21,966 nt of DNA from positions 1-21,966 of the IMG/VR virus record IMGVR_UViG_3300009788_000324. One strand, 5' to 3'. Positions within the stretch are counted from its first letter, which is position 1; each line of letters starts with the position of its first letter. Under the pieces are notes generated by a model. The model was given only the letters and a program-made list of their open reading frames with translations. It searched no databases and was not told where the DNA came from. The translations under genes and the position numbers were made by a program. Source of the DNA: a virus. Of the stretch, positions 19,562 to 21,966 are shown in pieces.

Positions 19562-19579
19562 AGCGGGGCAGTACCCGCT
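19562..19579 (+). promoter_or_regulatory. 5' stem-loop of the early transcript
   Basis: AGCGGG-(GCAGTA)-CCCGCT is a perfect 6-bp stem starting within a few bases of the predicted transcription start. A second, weaker fold (ACCC-TTT-GGGT, with CTAA/TTAG around it) follows to about 19602. Terminal stems protect mRNAs from 5' decay. No T-run is present, so it is not a terminator. Confidence 0.5.
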
Positions 19580-19648
19580 AAGCAGTCACCCTTTGGGTTA
19601 GCAGTAGCTTGCAGGGTGTAACGAAACTACCACGACGAGGAGGGCATC

Positions 19649-20182
19649 ATGCCCATATCAACCAAAGCCACCGCCCTGATTCACGGCGCCGCCAAGGTGC
19701 TTGGAATCGACGGCGAGATTACCGCGGAGAAGGTTACAGCAGCCTATCGCCGCGCAGCCATGAAGTACCACCCTGACAGGAACCCCGCAGGGCTGGTAAT
19801 GATGAAAGCCATTAACGCAGCACGGGAGGCGCTTGCAGACTTTCGCGGCAGCCTTGACCACTCCGAGGCGGCTGGCCAGTACGGTGGCGACCTCAATGAC
19901 GCTATCAGCCACCTGTTGAGCGTGGTGGGTCTGGACCTTGAAATATGCGGCGCTTGGCTATGGGTTACAGGTGAGACCAAGGCAGCCAAGGACCTCATCA
20001 AGCAGTTCGAGACAGACAGCGGCAACAGGTTTAGATGGCATTCCAAGAAGTTCGCTTGGTACTTCGCGCCCAATGACTTCAAGGGCCGCCGTCGCAGCCG
20101 TGGCAATGTGGCCATGGATGACATCCGCGACCGCTACGGCAGCGCTCACGTCGCCACTCAAGCACGGACGGCAGTAGCATAG
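19649..20182 (+). CDS. J-domain (DnaJ-like) early protein, 177 aa
   Basis: AGGAGG lies 6 nt before the ATG. Residues about 8-68 form a J-domain: AAYRRAAMKYHPDRNPAG carries the HPD tripeptide (41-43) needed to stimulate Hsp70 (DnaK) ATPase, and NAAREALADFRG follows as helix III. There is no Gly/Phe or zinc region. Residues about 98-165 form a second domain, GAWLWVTGETK, FRWHSKKFAWYF and SRGNVAMDDIRDRYGS, a combination also found in J-domain proteins of phages and integrative elements and of unknown function. It is the first gene after the early promoter, so it probably redirects host DnaK early in infection (inference). Confidence 0.88.
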   Translation: MPISTKATALIHGAAKVLGIDGEITAEKVTAAYRRAAMKYHPDRNPAGLVMMKAINAAREALADFRGSLDHSEAAGQYGGDLNDAISHLLSVVGLDLEICGAWLWVTGETKAAKDLIKQFETDSGNRFRWHSKKFAWYFAPNDFKGRRRSRGNVAMDDIRDRYGSAHVATQARTAVA

Positions 20183-20217
20183 GATTCACCGCACAGGGCC
20201 CTGCGGGGCTCTGATCG

Positions 20218-20244
20218 GTGGCGCTTTTGCCACTCACACGAGGA
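20218..20244 (+). promoter_or_regulatory. Leader unit: hairpin plus CACACGAGGA ribosome site (copy 1)
   Basis: GTGGC-(GCTTTT)-GCCAC (20218-20233) is followed directly by CACACGAGGA (20235-20244) and then the ATG 8 nt later. The exact 10-mer recurs before the 64-aa gene (21608-21617), again just after a 5-bp hairpin. The shared layout suggests a repeated translation-initiation cassette of the early operon. Confidence 0.55.
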
Positions 20245-20252
20245 AGCTTGAC

Positions 20253-20630
20253 ATGACAACACGACACCCACCATGGAGCGAGGCAGAGAACGCGGCGCTT
20301 GTGGCGCTGTATTTCGCCATGCTTGATTACGTCGGATTCGGCGTGGCCTACAACAAGGCGGCTATGATCCGCGGGGCTCAGAACAGCCACGCCGGGCCCA
20401 TTGATAGCGGCCTGAATACGGCGGCCCTCAAAGCTCGCAGCAAGCAGTCGATCGAGTTTAAGCTGATGAACGCCACGGCAGCGCATCGTGACCTTGCCCC
20501 CGAAGCCGAGACCATGCACAGCCACGGCTACCGGGCAATGCCGAACTATCAGGCAGCGCTCAAGGATGCCATGCGCGCCGAGATTGAATACCGCAAGGAT
20601 GCGGAACTGCAGCGCCGCCATGTTAGCTAG
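20253..20630 (+). CDS. Stand-alone nuclease-associated-type domain, 125 aa
   Basis: GAGGA precedes the ATG. The sequence shows WSEAENAALVALYFAMLDYV, then GVAYNKAA (33-35 YNK), RSKQSIEFKLMNATA (62-76) and GYRAMPNYQAALKDAM (92-107). The succession Y-x-x-M-L...Y-N-K...RSxxSIEFKxxN(I/A)(S/T)A...GYxPxxNYQxxL is the pattern I recall from N-terminal domains of HNH- and DUF3883-type restriction and nuclease proteins. Here it stands alone with no catalytic domain. It overlaps the methyltransferase gene by 11 bp, which hints at a shared DNA-modification or anti-restriction role. The family match is from memory and needs a profile search. Confidence 0.75.
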   Translation: MTTRHPPWSEAENAALVALYFAMLDYVGFGVAYNKAAMIRGAQNSHAGPIDSGLNTAALKARSKQSIEFKLMNATAAHRDLAPEAETMHSHGYRAMPNYQAALKDAMRAEIEYRKDAELQRRHVS

Positions 20631-21555
20631 GCTGCCCCGCCTCGACGTCACACGGCTGGCCGCGGACTTCTCCGCGGCTATCCGTGCGGAGCTGACAGAC
20701 GGCCAGCTGCTGAACGTGCGCAACGGTGACGCGGTCGCCGATGATTACACCGACAGCGGCCAGCTGATGTATGAGGCGGCCCAATTGCAGCGGCCTGGGT
20801 CCTTTGATATCACCGCGATTCAGTCCGAAATGCACACAGCGCAAGGCAGGGCCAAGCGCTCCGGCTATTACTTGTCACGGATTCTGCTCGCTTGCGAGTG
20901 GTCAAACACAGTCCGCGATGCCTTTGCAGCGCGTGGTCACGATGCCACCAGCTGCGACCTGCTCGCCAGCACCGGCAAGCATTATCAGGGCGATGTGCGC
21001 GACATTATGGGCGACGGTTATCACACTATGATTGCATTCCCGCCGTGTACCTACCTCGCCAGCTGTCAGCTATGGCGCTGCCAAGAAAAGCATGACAGGC
21101 ACTACCCGGCGCGGCAGCTGAAATCCGACGCGGCGCTGGAATTCGTGCGCGACCTGATGGCGGCACCGGTTGAGCGCCAAGCGCTTGAGAACCCGCGCGG
21201 CCGTATCGGCTCCGCGATCCGCAAGGCGGACCAAGAAATACACCCGTACCAATTTGGCCACGATGTCAGCAAGACCACGAGCCTGTGGCTCGACAAGCTG
21301 CCCAAGCTGGTCGCAGACCCCGCCGACTACATCCCGCATAAAATGGTGATGTGGCGCGGCAAACTGCGCAAGCGCTGGGGCAATCAGAGCCCTTGTGGCG
21401 CGGATAAGATGGGGCCCTGCAGTGACCGCGGGCACAAGCGCGGCAAGACCTATCAGGGCATTGCCGAAGCCATGGCGGACCAGTGGGGAGGTATTGCCCG
21501 GACCATCATGCCCAAGCCAGCAACGGAGGTGACACAGCTATGCCTATTTAGTTGA
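20620..21555 (+). CDS. Cytosine-C5-methyltransferase-like protein with N-terminal extension, 311 aa
   Basis: The frame opens to 20488, but the ATG at 20620 overlaps the previous stop by 11 bp and is the sensible start. There is no strong ribosome site, so coupling is likely. Residues about 87-125 (RILLACEWSNTVRDAFAARGHDATSCDLL) look like the SAM-binding start. IAFPPCTYLA (about 139-148) holds the Pro-Cys catalytic motif, and ALENPRGRI (about 188-196) resembles the ENV motif. The target-recognition region is very short. The first ~85 residues include VRNGDAVADDYTDSGQLMYEA, which resembles a small stand-alone phage protein, so this may be a fusion. Probably modifies phage DNA against restriction; activity not proven. 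Confidence 0.8.
   Translation: MLARLPRLDVTRLAADFSAAIRAELTDGQLLNVRNGDAVADDYTDSGQLMYEAAQLQRPGSFDITAIQSEMHTAQGRAKRSGYYLSRILLACEWSNTVRDAFAARGHDATSCDLLASTGKHYQGDVRDIMGDGYHTMIAFPPCTYLASCQLWRCQEKHDRHYPARQLKSDAALEFVRDLMAAPVERQALENPRGRIGSAIRKADQEIHPYQFGHDVSKTTSLWLDKLPKLVADPADYIPHKMVMWRGKLRKRWGNQSPCGADKMGPCSDRGHKRGKTYQGIAEAMADQWGGIARTIMPKPATEVTQLCLFS
20651..20686 (+). promoter_or_regulatory. Stable intragenic hairpin near the methyltransferase start
   Basis: CACGG-ctg-GCCGCGG-(ACTTCT)-CCGCGGC-tat-CCGTG gives 7 + 5 perfect pairs separated by a symmetrical 3x3 internal loop, about 30 nt after the start codon. Such a GC-rich structure can slow or regulate translation. As DNA it contains two CCGCGG sites. 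It may also be a by-product of GC-rich codons. Confidence 0.4.
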
Positions 21556-21589
21556 GTGCCCACACGTAGCCGCGTGACAGGCGGCTATC

Positions 21590-21617
21590 TGGGAGGCATT
21601 CCCATAACACACGAGGA
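21590..21617 (+). promoter_or_regulatory. Leader unit: hairpin plus CACACGAGGA ribosome site (copy 2)
   Basis: TGGGA-(GGCAT)-TCCCA (21590-21604) precedes CACACGAGGAG (21608-21618), 6-7 nt before the ATG of the 64-aa gene. The hairpin sequence differs from copy 1 but its position and the 10-mer are conserved. Confidence 0.5.
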
Positions 21618-21624
21618 GTACGAC

Positions 21625-21819
21625 ATGAACCAAAAGCAACGCGAGGCCCTAAAGGTGGTGATAGATGCCGCGGACCTATGGGGCCAAGAGTTAGACGAGT
21701 ACATCATCCCCGGCTGTAACGATGATCCGGAGCGGCAAGCCCAATATAAGGATGAACAGCGCGACTTAATGGCCGCACTGGAAACGCTCGCAGAATTTGA
21801 GCCAGAGGTGACGACATGA
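21625..21819 (+). CDS. Small acidic early protein, 64 aa
   Basis: The ATG at 21625 is chosen because GAGGAG lies 7 nt upstream; the frame's GTG at 21556 has no ribosome site. The product MNQKQREALKVVIDAADLWGQEL is helical, then GCNDDPERQAQYKDEQRDLMAALETLAEFEPEVTT is acidic. There is no membrane segment or known motif. It is translationally coupled to the next gene (ATGA). Small acidic early phage proteins often bind host enzymes, but nothing here identifies a target. Confidence 0.75.
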   Translation: MNQKQREALKVVIDAADLWGQELDEYIIPGCNDDPERQAQYKDEQRDLMAALETLAEFEPEVTT

Positions 21820-21966
21820 CCGGCGCTAGGCAGTGCTTTGTCATACTGGCAACGCAGTTCGAGGAGGGCCGCGGCTATATCCCGTCGCTGGTCACTGAGA
21901 ACGAAGCGGGCCACAGCCCCATGGTAGGCCGCGGCGAGCTTGCAACGCCATGGTACTGGGGTAAGA
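21816..21966 (+). CDS. Partial hypothetical early protein (runs off right edge)
   Basis: The ATG overlaps the previous stop (ATGA), GAGGTG lies 6 nt upstream, and the frame stays open for 50 codons to the window end. It reads MTGARQCFVILATQFEEGRG, then YIPSLVTENEAGHSPMVGRGELATPWYWG. The strand-like start and the terminal P-W-Y-W-G are reminiscent of short phage proteins with an 'IPxxVxExxxG...W-x-WG' pattern. No function is known to me. Confidence 0.65.
   Translation, partial: MTGARQCFVILATQFEEGRGYIPSLVTENEAGHSPMVGRGELATPWYWGK

Larger units (their letters stand above)
19399..19616. repeat. Short direct repeats around the terS start
   Basis: AGCTTGCAG(G/C)GCTTGG occurs at 19425-19440 and 19464-19479 (15 of 16 identical), flanking the terS start codon. 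GTAGCTTGCAGGG is exact at 19423-19435 and 19604-19616. GGCTTGGCTTT is exact at 19399-19409 and 19434-19444. Within terS they encode the repeated peptide QALQA. Repeats near terS may be packaging or initiator sites, or just peptide repeats. Confidence 0.5.

Noticed and set aside
19458-19600. Minus-strand promoter for terS
   Set aside because: TTGATA and TTGGCA occur but neither has a -10-like hexamer at 16-18 bp; the true terS promoter remains unidentified.
20079-20723. 214-aa minus-strand open frame opposite the early genes
   Set aside because: Overlaps three supported plus-strand genes that have good ribosome sites; composition is shadow-like.

Overview
The window is about 22 kb of a tailed double-stranded DNA phage, or a prophage of that type, with a short-tailed (podovirus) virion. 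It looks like a proteobacterial phage. Coding GC is high, the ribosome-binding sites are of the AGGAGG type, and the gene order reproduces the T7 virion cassette (portal, scaffold, major capsid, terminator, tail tubular A, tail tubular B, gp13-position protein, gp14-like, two large ejection proteins, then a fibre-like region). The terminase small subunit is instead of the Sf6 type, and a Bbp19-like protein sits after the portal. No integrase, repressor, tRNA, CRISPR, phage RNA polymerase, recognisable lysis gene or DGR is visible, so lifestyle cannot be decided from this piece.

Minus strand, 19457 down to 1: the packaging and virion operon. The order is terS; a palindrome-rich 145-bp gap; six small genes chained by stop-start overlaps; terL; a small basic protein; portal; Bbp19-like protein; scaffold; two short basic genes; a structured 165-bp leader; major capsid; a small head-associated protein; a strong intrinsic terminator placed like T7 T-phi; a 164-aa protein; tail tubular A; tail tubular B; a GNAT-type protein; a gp14-like protein; a small ENGIY-module protein; two large ejection-type proteins; a 133-aa protein; and a partial fibre-like gene that runs off the left edge. 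That last gene is much more AT-rich than the rest (about 43% GC by hand count over the first 240 bases).

Plus strand, 19649 to 21966: the early side, read divergently. A sigma70-like promoter (TTGACA, 17 bp, TATATC) has a perfect 13-bp palindrome in its spacer and faces a J-domain protein. Next come a small protein resembling a domain usually seen attached to nuclease or restriction proteins, an overlapping methyltransferase of the cytosine-C5 type, a 64-aa protein, and a gene running off the right edge. I read this side as host takeover or anti-restriction, by inference.

The parts least explained by known families are the control DNA around terS (nested palindromes, direct repeats, alternative hairpins), the six-gene cluster between terS and terL, and the early pair of nuclease-associated domain plus methyltransferase with an N-terminal extension. 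No >300-base stretch lacks a gene. The longest gaps are 19458-19648, 11542-11706 and 18617-18761, and each is described below.
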